DNA of 64,000 bases from Bacteroidales bacterium UBA1184 (GCA_002310235.1 DBYO01000035.1:1-64000); one strand, 5' to 3'; positions 45,012 through 53,707 are shown, numbered from the stretch's first letter. Translations and numbers: made by a program. Notes: generated by a model from the letters alone, not told the origin.

Positions 45012-45998
45012 TTATTGATTGCGGACTGGTCGCACCGACATTCCATAATAACGATGCGCGTTTTCCCTGACGGGTCCGTCATAACCAACCTTCAAATAAT
45101 AAGCATCAGGCGGCCAAGGATCGTAAATATGACTTGACCAATAATAGCCCGTAAAAGGACTATATGCTCCGCAAGTTTCATTGGAATACTCTCCCGCTCC
45201 TGGCAAAAATATAGTTCTGCCATTGGGTCCTGTGAAAATCGCACCTTTGACACCATTGCTTAACGACCATGAAAACGTACAATACTCAATAAGCTCCCAT
45301 ATATCATGTTTGGTTGGGGTTTTCCAATCGTTCCCCCAGCAAACTGTAGCAGCATCGTCGGAAGCCTCCAACACGACAAGATCATCCTCGTAATCATTAT
45401 AACCGAATTCGGGGCTAGGACAATATTTTAACAGGTTGGCATCACAACTATGACAGAGCAGATACGTCGACCATCTGTAACTGTTTTTTTGTGACGTTTC
45501 GCCCCACGCAAAGTAACTTCCATAATCTTCAGGTCTGGCAGCACCTACATTGCAAGTTGCCCACAATGTACCACTAGGCAAACCGAGGTCAACATATTCG
45601 TGGGTTGCGGGAGGTACCACTGGATTGCCACCACCAGAACCGCCACTGCCCCCACCCGATTGTCCTCCTGAACCACCAGTGGAACTTGCATACGACCATT
45701 GCGCATAAAGGATCATGTCAGCTGTCAATGATATTTCTTCGCATTCGGCATACGATATGCCCGTATTGTCAGCCATCGTATTCCAGCCCACAAAGTTGTA
45801 GTTTTCACGTGTAAACTCATTGGGCGACAAAGCTTTTTCTATCCCATCGACAAACACCTGCGATGGCATTGTTCCACTTCCTCCATTTGGATCAAAAGTA
45901 ACAGTATACGTCTTTATATCCCACAAATCACAACCATCAAACGCTAACATTCCCAACAGAAAAAGCGCGACGGTTATAGCAAGATTTCCTCTATTCAT
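45012..45998 (-). CDS. Lipoprotein with InlB-type B-repeat and FISUMP-like module
   Basis: 328 residues. Lipobox AFDGC (Cys at about 23). Then one Listeria-Bacteroides (Flg_new/InlB B) repeat (about 30-100: YTVTFDPNGGSGTMP, YNFVGWNT, LYAQWS), a Gly/Ser-rich linker (about 104-127) and the YVDLGLPSGTLWA module (about 133-328), the fourth copy in this window after the 8052, 9907 and 12438 proteins. Probably a surface-exposed adhesin-like lipoprotein; ligand unknown. A -7 box TATTTTTG (46021-46028, minus) lies 23 nt upstream. Confidence 0.82.
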   Translation of the reverse strand: MNRGNLAITVALFLLGMLAFDGCDLWDIKTYTVTFDPNGGSGTMPSQVFVDGIEKALSPNEFTRENYNFVGWNTMADNTGISYAECEEISLTADMILYAQWSYASSTGGSGGQSGGGSGGSGGGNPVVPPATHEYVDLGLPSGTLWATCNVGAARPEDYGSYFAWGETSQKNSYRWSTYLLCHSCDANLLKYCPSPEFGYNDYEDDLVVLEASDDAATVCWGNDWKTPTKHDIWELIEYCTFSWSLSNGVKGAIFTGPNGRTIFLPGAGEYSNETCGAYSPFTGYYWSSHIYDPWPPDAYYLKVGYDGPVRENAHRYYGMSVRPVRNQ

Positions 45999-46079
45999 AA
46001 ACTTAAATCTAATTATTCTGCAAAAATAATAAGAACATAGACATATTATCGAAAAATAAGCTCAACTTCGTGATATTTT

Positions 46080-46110
46080 TTTGCGCATTCAAGAAAAAGA
46101 TGTAATTTTG
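46080..46110 (+). promoter_or_regulatory. Promoter of the tRNA-Val pair
   Basis: TTTG (46080-46083), 19 bp, TAATTTTG (46103-46110): full match, 12 nt before the first tRNA. Confidence 0.75.
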
Positions 46111-46122
46111 TCGCCACTTTCT

Positions 46123-46197
46123 GATCTGTTAGCTCAGTTGGTTTAGAGCGCTTGCTTGACAGGCAAGAGGTCACAAGTTCAAATCTTGTACAGATCA
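46123..46197 (+). tRNA. tRNA-Val (anticodon GAC)
   Basis: Acceptor GATCTGT/ACAGATC, D-arm with GCTCAGTTGG, anticodon stem CTTGC/GCAAG with loop TTGACAG (GAC), T-loop TTCAAAT, discriminator A; no CCA encoded. Confidence 0.95.
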
Positions 46198-46205
46198 CTT
46201 TCATT

Positions 46206-46280
46206 GGTCTGTTAGCTCAGTTGGTTCAGAGCGCTTCCTTCACACGGAAGAGGTCAACAGTTCGAATCTGCTACAGACCA
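46206..46280 (+). tRNA. tRNA-Val (anticodon CAC)
   Basis: Acceptor GGTCTGT/ACAGACC, anticodon stem CTTCC/GGAAG with loop TTCACAC (CAC), T-loop TTCGAAT, discriminator A. Eight bp after tRNA-Val(GAC) and co-transcribed with it. Confidence 0.95.
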
Positions 46281-46282
46281 CC

Positions 46283-46315
46283 AACCTCGCTTACAAAGTC
46301 GAGGTTATTTTTTTA
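46283..46315 (+). terminator. Terminator of the tRNA-Val pair
   Basis: Hairpin AACCTCG / CGAGGTT followed by AT8-type run directly after the second tRNA. Confidence 0.8.
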
Positions 46316-46340
46316 TAAATAATCTAAAATTGATTAACGA

Positions 46341-47906
46341 CTACATTAATTCGTCGTCGAATTCGTCGAAGAAATGGTACTCCATATATGTATAAGCCAT
46401 CATCGGAAGCACCTCTATTTTACAATCGTACAATTTCTGCCACTGCTTACGCAACGAACGGAAGAAACCCTTGTTTATGAACGCCTCGACAAAGGGATGT
46501 GTCTTAATAACAATCTTTTTTACGTTGCTCTTCTTCAGAATGTACTTCAACTGGTTTTCTATCTCATCGGTAAGATTAAGGCTTGCCTGTATTTTTCCAG
46601 TTCCGTTGCAGCAAGGACAGGTTTCGGCAGTCTTCTTGTCGGTTTCGGGACGCACACGCTGACGTGTTATCTCCATCAGGCAGAAACGGCTCAATTGAGT
46701 AAGATGATATCGCGCCCTATCGTTTGACATGCACTCCTTCATCTTCTCATATATAGCCTTCTTACTCTCGCTGCTGTGAACATCGATAAAGTCAACCACA
46801 ATTATTCCGCCCATATCGCGCAAACGAAGTTGGCGTGCTATTTCCTCGGCAGCGATAAGGTTAACTTCAAGCGCATTCGTTTCCTGGTCATTCTTCGAAT
46901 TTGCCCTATTTCCAGAGTTGACATCGATAACATGTCCGGCCTCTGTATGGTCGATGACGATATAAGCGCCAGAACGCATAGGGACGGTACGACCAAAAGC
47001 TGTTTTTATCTGCTTTTCGATTCCGTAATAGTCGAAAATTGGCGTACGGTCGGTATAAAGTTTTACGATTTTTGTCTTTTCGGGAGCTATTTCGGAAATG
47101 AACTTCTTAACCTCATTGTAAAGATCCTCATCGTTGACAACAATCTGATGGAAGGATGAGTTAAGCATATCGCGGAGGAATGCCGTAGTTCTATTCATCT
47201 CGCCAAGGACGACACTTGGAGGCTCCACCACCGAAAGCTGGTGATACAGCTCCTTCCACTTGTCGAGCAAGGATGTTAGTTCCTTGTCAAGTTCCGACAA
47301 TGGTTTGTCCTGCGCCACGGTACGCACAATAACGCCAAAATTCTTCGGCACAAGGCTTTCGAGCCAACCGCGCAGACGTTTGCGGGTTTCGTTTGACTTT
47401 ATTTTCTGGCTTACCGATATACGATTGTTGAACGGCAACAGAACCAGGTTACGTCCGGCAATAGAAATTTCGCAAGTGAGACGTGGACCTTTCGACGAAA
47501 TAGGCTCCTTAGCCACCTGCACCAGCACATACTCGCCAACTTTGAGCAAGTCGGAGATTTTGCCACGCTTATCTATATCGGGTTCAACCTTAATGTTGGT
47601 GAGGCCATTGGGGTTTTGGGTCATCCCCATGCGGACGAACTTTTTCAAGGTCATGAAGCCAGAACCGAGGTCAAGATAATGCAGAAAAGCATCCTTTCTA
47701 TATCCGACATCGATGAACGCAGCATTCAATCCTGGCATAAGCTTGTTGACTCTTCCTAGATAAATATCACCTACCGAAAAATCAACATTGCTGTATTCGG
47801 TGCTAAGTTCTACAAGTCGCTTGTTATTTAGCAAAGCTATATTGACCTCGGAACTTCTGACATCCAAAAACAACTCGCTACATACCTCTATTTTCTCGTC
47901 GTCCAC
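46341..47906 (-). CDS. rng: Ribonuclease E/G family protein
   Basis: Endoribonuclease for rRNA processing and mRNA decay. About 521 residues from GTG 47906. S1 domain (about 28-125, GDIYLGRVNKLMPGLNAAFIDVG), RNase H-like and DNase I-like catalytic core with metal-binding Asp in VIDVNSGN and IVVDFIDV, and the zinc-link CPCCNGTGK. Small RNase G size, without the RNase E scaffold tail. An in-frame TTG further upstream (47942) falls in the hairpin terminator of the preceding operon, so the GTG or an even later codon is the better start. No ATG is available near the N-terminus. Confidence 0.88.
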   Translation of the reverse strand: MDDEKIEVCSELFLDVRSSEVNIALLNNKRLVELSTEYSNVDFSVGDIYLGRVNKLMPGLNAAFIDVGYRKDAFLHYLDLGSGFMTLKKFVRMGMTQNPNGLTNIKVEPDIDKRGKISDLLKVGEYVLVQVAKEPISSKGPRLTCEISIAGRNLVLLPFNNRISVSQKIKSNETRKRLRGWLESLVPKNFGVIVRTVAQDKPLSELDKELTSLLDKWKELYHQLSVVEPPSVVLGEMNRTTAFLRDMLNSSFHQIVVNDEDLYNEVKKFISEIAPEKTKIVKLYTDRTPIFDYYGIEKQIKTAFGRTVPMRSGAYIVIDHTEAGHVIDVNSGNRANSKNDQETNALEVNLIAAEEIARQLRLRDMGGIIVVDFIDVHSSESKKAIYEKMKECMSNDRARYHLTQLSRFCLMEITRQRVRPETDKKTAETCPCCNGTGKIQASLNLTDEIENQLKYILKKSNVKKIVIKTHPFVEAFINKGFFRSLRKQWQKLYDCKIEVLPMMAYTYMEYHFFDEFDDELM

Positions 47907-47933
47907 GCTAGGCTCTCCTACAATGTTTTTGCA

Positions 47934-47968
47934 AAAAATCAAACCTTCGGGAAAAACGCCGAAGGTTT
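47934..47968 (-). terminator. Terminator of the HU/30-aa ORF unit
   Basis: Ten-base-pair hairpin AAACCTTCGG / CCGAAGGTTT followed on the minus strand by ATTTTTT, just after the 30-residue ORF. Confidence 0.8.
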
Positions 47969-47999
47969 GGATAATTTCTTAATTCAAAAAAAGAAAATA

Positions 48000-48092
48000 C
48001 TATTTTTTCTTTTTATGTCTGTTCTTACGAAGACGTTTTTTCCTCTTGTGAGTTGACATTTTATGTCTTTTTCTCTTCTTTCCGCTTGGCAT
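48000..48092 (-). CDS. 30-residue Lys/Arg/His-rich protein
   Basis: Short ORF of 30 codons plus stop: begins MPSGKKRKRHKM and ends NRHKKKK, with about 20 of 30 residues basic. Nothing but basic residues and a few polar ones, so RNA binding is likely. I recall this sequence pattern as conserved in Bacteroidota, often near HU, and it looks like a small ribosomal or rRNA-associated protein; no formal name is claimed. Eight bp separate its start from the stop of hup, and a terminator follows, so the two are co-transcribed. Confidence 0.75.
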   Translation of the reverse strand: MPSGKKRKRHKMSTHKRKKRLRKNRHKKKK

Positions 48093-48100
48093 AACTGTAA

Positions 48101-48391
48101 TTATTTAACCTTGTTATTATCCTTTACTTCTGAAACAAAAGATTTTGCCGGCTTGAAAGCAGGAATATTGTGAGCTGGAATAGTTATTGTTGTATTCTTA
48201 GCCATATCCCTTGCGGTCTTTTCTGCTCTTTTCTTAACAACGAAACTTCCAAAACCTCTTAAAAATACATCTTCACCGTTGATCAAAGAACCTTTTACCG
48301 ATTCCATGAAAGCTTCAACAGTCTTCTGAACTACCATTTTTTCGATTCCGGTATTTTCGGAAATTGCATTTACAATGTCTGCTTTAGTCAT
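48101..48391 (-). CDS. hup: HU family DNA-binding protein
   Basis: 96 residues, histone-like nucleoid protein that bends DNA. Canonical HU/IHF fold: N-terminal helices (MTKADIVNAISENTG), GSLINGEDVFLRGFGSFVVKKR and the arm containing IPAHNIPAFKPAKSF. The arm has IPA in place of the usual RNPQTG-style tip. A perfect promoter lies upstream (48457-48487), and the 30-residue basic ORF follows in the same transcript. Confidence 0.95.
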   Translation of the reverse strand: MTKADIVNAISENTGIEKMVVQKTVEAFMESVKGSLINGEDVFLRGFGSFVVKKRAEKTARDMAKNTTITIPAHNIPAFKPAKSFVSEVKDNNKVK

Positions 48392-48456
48392 TTTCTTAAT
48401 ATTTAATTGTTTATAAATAAATTACCTTTTAAATATCCCCGTCATTTTTGGGAGTG

Positions 48457-48487
48457 CAAATGTAATAACTTTTTTTGTATGAGCAAA
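48457..48487 (-). promoter_or_regulatory. Promoter of hup
   Basis: Minus-strand TTTG (48484-48487), exactly 19 bp, TACATTTG (48457-48464); leader about 58 nt. Confidence 0.75.
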
Positions 48488-48523
48488 ATAAAATTTATTT
48501 TTTTTCGATTTGACTATATTTTT

Positions 48524-49939
48524 TTACAATCCTTTGCCCAAGAATACTATTTTTATGGTATAAATAAGTATCTTCATGTCCATTAGCAACGACCTGTTTT
48601 CAATATACAAAATATCATATTTTAGTCGTTCCACCATCTGGTCAACATTCTCGGCATAACCATACTTTACTTGTCCCCACGACGTTATACCTGGTCTTAC
48701 CGACAACAAATGAAGGTAATGTGGCGCCTTTTTTACAATCTGCTGTATATAGAATTCACGTTCTGGACGCGGACCGACAAGACTCATATCTCCACGCAGC
48801 ACATTGAAGAACTGCGGAGTCTCATCCATTCGTGTCTTTCTCATAATCTTGCCAATGCGCGTAATGCGCGGGTCATCTTTTTTGCTCAATGCCGGACCAT
48901 CCTTCTCCGAATTAACGTACATGGAACGGAATTTATAAATCTTGAACGGCTTATGGTAACGGCCGATGCGCTCATGACTATATATCACGGGTCCCGGAGA
49001 ACTAATCTTTACTGCGATTGCCAGCACAAGATATAGCGGAGACAAAATTATCATAGCCAATATACTCAGCAAGATGTCGAAGAACCGCTTTGTAAAAAGC
49101 TGCCATACAGGCATTACATTTTGGTTTATCTCTATTAGCGGCATACCTATTATTGATGTTATGCGCACCTTACCTATAAGCATGTCGTACATGTCGGGAA
49201 TTACCTTCACCGATACGCGTAGTCCGTATAACTTATTAACTATGTGTGTTATCTTATTGTGCTCACTCGACTCTATAGCAATCACAATCTCCTCGATTTT
49301 GTACTTATCAACGATCTCCCTTATGTCCTCTACGCTACCAAAATTGGGCACATAGTTCTCCATCTGGTATTTTTCCTGCTTATCGACATATACGAAACCT
49401 ATAAAATTCAATCCCGAAGAGATATTCTGAGACTCTAGTTCGCGATACAATTCCACCGCCTTGTCGTTGCTGCCAACCATAAGTGTATTGAAACGCAATC
49501 GACGATTGTGAACACGCTTGTTGGTCACCGTTGTGATAATAAGACGCGGTATGTAGGTAAACGTAAACTGCATCAACAGCAACAGACCAAACATACTATA
49601 GTACTGCTTGTAGTTACCGACCCAGTCATCGAGTACAAAGGCGAAGAATAGTATAACCACGCCGAGCAGTGTAACGGCTGCCGTGGTGCCCAATTCGTGA
49701 ACTCTTGACTTACGGAAAGGCGAACGATAATAGTCGCTCATTAGATGCAGCAACAACCAGAACAATGGAATTACCACCATTGAGACATAGAATTTCCAGT
49801 CGAGCTCAACGGGAATAGAATATCCAAGGCGCAACGGCTCAATTTCAACTTTACGATAACAATAGAACAAACCCCATGTAGCCGCAGCCGCAAGATAATC
49901 ACATAGTATATATTTTAAATTCTGCCTTGCCTTATGCAT
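48524..49939 (-). CDS. Polyprenyl-phosphate sugar-1-phosphate transferase (WcaJ-like)
   Basis: 471 residues. Four or five N-terminal membrane helices (about 10-130), a Rossmann-like central region (about 145-265) and the C-terminal bacterial sugar transferase domain (about 280-471): KRFFDILLSILAMI membrane anchor, KFRSM, LSKKDDPRITRIGK, DETPQFFNVLRGDMSLVGPRPE and RPGITSWGQV. It starts capsule or exopolysaccharide repeat synthesis by transferring a sugar-phosphate to undecaprenyl phosphate. No other EPS genes are in the window; the gene before it encodes a lipoprotein 8 bp upstream. Confidence 0.9.
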   Translation of the reverse strand: MHKARQNLKYILCDYLAAAATWGLFYCYRKVEIEPLRLGYSIPVELDWKFYVSMVVIPLFWLLLHLMSDYYRSPFRKSRVHELGTTAAVTLLGVVILFFAFVLDDWVGNYKQYYSMFGLLLLMQFTFTYIPRLIITTVTNKRVHNRRLRFNTLMVGSNDKAVELYRELESQNISSGLNFIGFVYVDKQEKYQMENYVPNFGSVEDIREIVDKYKIEEIVIAIESSEHNKITHIVNKLYGLRVSVKVIPDMYDMLIGKVRITSIIGMPLIEINQNVMPVWQLFTKRFFDILLSILAMIILSPLYLVLAIAVKISSPGPVIYSHERIGRYHKPFKIYKFRSMYVNSEKDGPALSKKDDPRITRIGKIMRKTRMDETPQFFNVLRGDMSLVGPRPEREFYIQQIVKKAPHYLHLLSVRPGITSWGQVKYGYAENVDQMVERLKYDILYIENRSLLMDMKILIYTIKIVFLGKGL

Positions 49940-49947
49940 AATATGCT

Positions 49948-50844
49948 TTAGTTTTCAAGATGCAACAACTTCAGGTTGTCGATATATATCTCGGTATTCT
50001 GTCCAACCGGGCTAATAGTATCGACTCTTACAGCAGTAAAGAACGGCTGAAACTGACCGCAATTTGAAGAGGAATTTATAATAGCACGGTTTAGATTAAT
50101 ATACACACGTTTCCATTTCCCGTCAGTCGGGTAAAACGTATATACATTTTCGCGCACACCACTTGTTGATGTTGCACTTTCAACTACACCGAACATTCCA
50201 AAATTGAATTTATCGTTGCACTTATAACTTATTTCGAGATAAGTTTCACCATTTTCCGAAATAGAATACACATCCGAAGCACGGCATTCAAAATATCCGC
50301 TATAATCGTCTTTCGGGATTACCACTTTCATAGCATAACCATCGTAACCACCATCATTAGAAAGATCGAAGCCGTATGTGCTGGAATCAGACTTTTCGAA
50401 CTTCGAACCTATCTGATCGAAGTTTTCCATGAGTATAAAATTAACACCTTGTCTATACGAATAATGTGGTGTCAACTTCATGGTTGTATTAGGGGTAAGC
50501 ACAGTGTCTATACTATAGTTTGTAAGCATTGGATACACATTCCTTTGGGCATCAAGACCCGATGCCTTTATCCCTGGCTCTATTTCTATGCGAACTTTGC
50601 CCGATGCGAGCACAGGCACTTCGAACGGAATCTCGAAAACGCCAATTGTCGAAACCTTAGTGCTTCCTGCCGACAACCAGCAGTCGGATATGTTATGCAA
50701 GGCAGATCCCTGAGACGGGTCAACAATATCGATGACAGCATCATCAACGCAAATGAAAGCGGGAACTCCTTCATTAGGATCATTTTCCTTGCACGACGCA
50801 AACACCAAGACAATCGCAAACGCCAATATCAGTATTTTCTTCAT
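49948..50844 (-). CDS. Lipoprotein of unknown function
   Basis: 298 residues, lipobox VFASC (Cys at about 18). An N-terminal Ig-like region (about 30-130) precedes a carbohydrate-binding-like beta-sandwich region (about 140-298, FILMENFDQIG, GYAMKVVI, WKRVYINLNRA, TEIYIDNLKLLHL). The C-terminal part has the look of a galactose-binding-like fold, not verified. Eight bp before the WcaJ-like gene, so one transcript; a role in surface glycan handling is plausible. -7 box TACCTTTG at 50872-50879 (minus). Confidence 0.75.
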   Translation of the reverse strand: MKKILILAFAIVLVFASCKENDPNEGVPAFICVDDAVIDIVDPSQGSALHNISDCWLSAGSTKVSTIGVFEIPFEVPVLASGKVRIEIEPGIKASGLDAQRNVYPMLTNYSIDTVLTPNTTMKLTPHYSYRQGVNFILMENFDQIGSKFEKSDSSTYGFDLSNDGGYDGYAMKVVIPKDDYSGYFECRASDVYSISENGETYLEISYKCNDKFNFGMFGVVESATSTSGVRENVYTFYPTDGKWKRVYINLNRAIINSSSNCGQFQPFFTAVRVDTISPVGQNTEIYIDNLKLLHLEN

Positions 50845-51002
50845 CTGACAATTATTCTAAATATAAGAGAGCAAAGGTAGATAAAATTTCCGACAGGCAG
50901 ACAAAGATATCAAATAAATTTCACGCACGAAGCTCCAAAGGCTTGCAGACTCAAAGGCGAACAGGCAAAAAGGTTCAAAGTCCCAAAAAAGAACAGTCTA
51001 AA

Positions 51003-51074
51003 AGGCTGTTAGACTGCCAGACTGTAAGCCTGCGCGACTGTGAGACTGCAAGCCTGTGAGCCTGTTAGACTTTA
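51003..51074. repeat. Octamer array 2: nine contiguous 8-bp units
   Basis: Units AGGCTGTT, AGACTGCC, AGACTGTA, AGCCTGCG, CGACTGTG, AGACTGCA, AGCCTGTG, AGCCTGTT, AGACTTTA follow in strict 8-bp steps; the last includes the stop codon of the 51072 gene. Same consensus as array 1 (7975-8038). The sequence before it (50930-51002) contains loose copies (GCAGACTC, GAACAGGC, AACAGTCT) out of register. Confidence 0.85.
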
Positions 51075-52181
51075 CTCCTTCGGCAACATTACAAACTCCG
51101 ACACCTTAAAAAGTTCCACAGGCTTGGTACTATCGGGAGGAATTGCCATGATAGCCGGCTTGAAATTCTCAACATCGGCCATAAAATTTGCGATATAAAG
51201 GAAAGTGCCGTCATCTAGCCATGCCATCGAAGGTCCCTCGTCGTACGAAATATCAGTACCATCCAAGATCATCTGGTATTTTCCATCGAGACTAGCAATG
51301 CAGTACGGACCATGCGGGAAATCGCCCCAACCGGTAACAGCGCCAAAGACAACCCTGTCGCCTTTGGGTGAAATTCCGCTAAAATTGAATTCTTCTGGAG
51401 TCGATTCAAACTTCATCTTGTTGGTAAGACAAACTCCACCATTTCCCTCCGATCCGTAATAGTAGTTATACGACGATCCTTCTCTTTCTTCATCGTCATC
51501 ATCAGCACCTGCCTCGTAGAAACTGGAGTAAGTAATTACTTCATCTTCTTCGTCTTCCTCATCGTTTGTCGAGCTTTCAAAATAACTATAAAGTTTTTCT
51601 ATACTCTGAGAAGTCACGAACTTGTGCGATTCATTGTCGTACACCTTTATCTTGGTAAACCAGTAACCATCCCAGCTGAAATCGTAGTTCACACCGAAAT
51701 ATCTGCCGTCGTCACTCACCCTCAGTGCCGAATATGTACCGTATGTCTCTGTTATGCAATCATTACAGGACAAGTCCCAGTTGACAATCTGCTTTGGCGT
51801 TGGATCCTCCGAATCGAAGTCGATATATTTCAACACCATGGAACTGTCCTTGCATACTGAATAATACAAGCCAAGGGTGCCTGGCACAAAACTGTAATTT
51901 ACGATTTCATCAGTTTCACCTTCATACACAATAGAATCCATACGTTCCATACTGAAAAAGCAGAACTTATTTCCTCTAAAATACATGATGTCGCAATCTG
52001 CAATCTTCAGCAACGTATCTTCCACTATGCTGTCCTCAACTATGCTGTCGGCAACAACCTTATCATCATTTGGCGTTACTGCCTTGTCTTTCGACTTGCA
52101 TGAAAACGAAACGACAGACATCATCAACACTGCACCGAACAAAAAACCGCTTACCAGATATTTTTCAAAACTCTTTATCAT
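51072..52181 (-). CDS. Lipoprotein with acidic segment
   Basis: 369 residues. Lipobox SFSC (Cys at about 28). Residues about 60-360 show repeated strand-turn motifs (FVPGTLGLYYSVCKD, YSALRVSDDGRYFGV, FSGISPKGDRVVFGA, MAWLDDGTFLYIA) like a six-bladed beta-propeller of the PD40/TolB kind. An insert near 205-245 is very rich in Asp/Glu (NDEEDEEDEV, DDDDEERE). Function unknown. A -7 box TATCTTTG (52221-52228, minus) lies 39 nt upstream. The stop codon lies within octamer array 2. Confidence 0.75.
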   Translation of the reverse strand: MIKSFEKYLVSGFLFGAVLMMSVVSFSCKSKDKAVTPNDDKVVADSIVEDSIVEDTLLKIADCDIMYFRGNKFCFFSMERMDSIVYEGETDEIVNYSFVPGTLGLYYSVCKDSSMVLKYIDFDSEDPTPKQIVNWDLSCNDCITETYGTYSALRVSDDGRYFGVNYDFSWDGYWFTKIKVYDNESHKFVTSQSIEKLYSYFESSTNDEEDEEDEVITYSSFYEAGADDDDEEREGSSYNYYYGSEGNGGVCLTNKMKFESTPEEFNFSGISPKGDRVVFGAVTGWGDFPHGPYCIASLDGKYQMILDGTDISYDEGPSMAWLDDGTFLYIANFMADVENFKPAIMAIPPDSTKPVELFKVSEFVMLPKE

Positions 52182-52220
52182 ACCTATTTATTATTAATCA
52201 AACAATGTTTAAATTTTCTG

Positions 52221-52228
52221 CAAAGATA
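52221..52228 (-). promoter_or_regulatory. -7 box of the 51072 lipoprotein gene
   Basis: Minus-strand TATCTTTG; a TTTG at 52245-52248 is only 16 bp away, so the -33 element is doubtful. Confidence 0.4.
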
Positions 52229-52304
52229 TACATTTTGTGGAAAACAAAAACACCGTTCAATTATCATAATGGACAATGCGCACATCGTCCCAATAAATAT
52301 AACC

Positions 52305-52322
52305 GGCGCAAATCATTGCGCC
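52305..52322. repeat. Short palindrome GGCGCAA/TTGCGCC
   Basis: Seven-base arms around ATCA in the 52182-52440 gap, followed by GCTACAA, recalling the arms of the 32702-32739 palindrome. Probably a decayed relative. No gene is seen in the rest of this gap. Confidence 0.5.
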
Positions 52323-52440
52323 GCTACAACCATTAAATCCTTGAACCAGATCCCTTGACCCTTGTACAGTCGCGGAGCGCCACGACCACTACAACTTGAA
52401 ACCAGAAACTTAGAAAATTGAAACCATAATCGGTGAAGCC

Positions 52441-53391
52441 CTAAAATCCCAATTTTATCTTGTCCTTTATTTTCTTAACCACCTCGTAGGTCTTGAGGAT
52501 GGTATCAACGTTGACTTCGGGCGACTTGTTGTAAAGAATTGATTTTGCGAAGGATGTAAACTCGTCGTAATAGACATTGTTGGGTTTTACCATAATCTGT
52601 TCGACGCTCAAATCGCCAACCGACTGACTGAAGAACGACGGATCATCGACATCGCCACGCTTTTTCACCAGCGAAGCCTTATTTGCTAGCATGTCGATAT
52701 TTGTATAGCTATCGCGACAATAGAATGTCATCTTGTGCGAATCGTCCTCGGCAATGCGGCTTGCTACGAAATGTGCCACACAACCGTTATAGAACTCGAT
52801 GCGAGCATTAATTACATCAGGAACAACCGATGGCATCTGCGTTATGGCAGAAGCGCTTGCGTAGATGTTCTTCACATTCGACTTCACCACACTCAACACA
52901 ATGTCAACATCGTTGATGAGCATGTCCATCAGCACCGAGCAATATTCGCTGTTGGAATTGAACCGTCTATGGTTTACCGACTGGATAAAGCGCGGTGAAA
53001 CAATGAATGGCTTTGCCGAAAGGAAAGTGTTGTTGAAACGATGATGGAATCCTGCCTGCACCTTCACATTGGCTTCATCGACTATGCTCGACAATTTGGT
53101 TACATCGGTACTGCAATATGATGAAGCAGGCTCGAAAAACACATGTTTCGACGACTTTACTAATGTTTTTATTTCTTCAAGGCTTGTTGCAGGAGAAACG
53201 GCGATTACCGCATCGACATTGTTGAGGAAAGCCCCTTCCTCGTCGAACTCGCGCAGATGCAATTTGGTGTCGCCATGCTCTGGCTTTGCAGAATACATAC
53301 CAACGACATCCAATTCGGCCACATCGAGAATGTTCTCCACCATTCCCACAGTGCTCGAATCAATGCTTCCGTAAACGCCAGTCCTTATCAT
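52441..53391 (-). CDS. Gfo/Idh/MocA-like oxidoreductase, atypical active site
   Basis: 316 residues. N-terminal Rossmann-like half (about 1-115) and C-terminal alpha/beta half (about 120-316) in the order of the Gfo/Idh/MocA family. The nucleotide loop reads GVYGSIDSS instead of GxGxxG, and the family EKP motif is FFEPASSY, so the catalytic Lys is missing. HHRFN and NDVDIVLS match the family's His and Asp helices. It may bind a sugar or cofactor without the usual redox chemistry. Single gene; -7 box TATTTTTG at 53409-53416 (minus). Confidence 0.75.
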   Translation of the reverse strand: MIRTGVYGSIDSSTVGMVENILDVAELDVVGMYSAKPEHGDTKLHLREFDEEGAFLNNVDAVIAVSPATSLEEIKTLVKSSKHVFFEPASSYCSTDVTKLSSIVDEANVKVQAGFHHRFNNTFLSAKPFIVSPRFIQSVNHRRFNSNSEYCSVLMDMLINDVDIVLSVVKSNVKNIYASASAITQMPSVVPDVINARIEFYNGCVAHFVASRIAEDDSHKMTFYCRDSYTNIDMLANKASLVKKRGDVDDPSFFSQSVGDLSVEQIMVKPNNVYYDEFTSFAKSILYNKSPEVNVDTILKTYEVVKKIKDKIKLGF

Positions 53392-53588
53392 TTTTAAAAT
53401 TTAAAGCACAAAAATATTCTGCCTTTCGTTCTCATTTTCAACCTTCCGACATCTTTTTTCAACTACATGATGTTAAAGCCAGCAAGTCCGCCCCACACCA
53501 TGCCATTCCCTCACCTCGGACGACAATAGCACTTAGCGACTGATAAAACAAACATTACACGTCTCGCGTAAAAAAAGTCAAAAAATTA

Positions 53589-53619
53589 TTTGCCACTTCG
53601 GTAAAAAGGTGTACTTTTG
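53589..53619 (+). promoter_or_regulatory. Promoter of tRNA-Arg
   Basis: TTTG (53589-53592), exactly 19 bp, TACTTTTG (53612-53619); 14 nt before the tRNA. Confidence 0.75.
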
Positions 53620-53633
53620 CAGTCCAAAATGAT

Positions 53634-53707
53634 GGTCCAGTAGCTCAGCTGGATAGAGCAACGGCCTTCTAAGCCGTAGGCCACAGGTTCGAATCCTGTC
53701 TGGATCA
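53634..53707 (+). tRNA. tRNA-Arg (anticodon TCT)
   Basis: Acceptor GGTCCAG/CTGGATC (one G-T pair), D-arm GCTCAGCTGG, anticodon stem ACGGC/GCCGT with loop CTTCTAA (TCT), T-loop TTCGAAT, discriminator A. The polyprenyl synthase gene begins 43 bp downstream. Confidence 0.95.
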
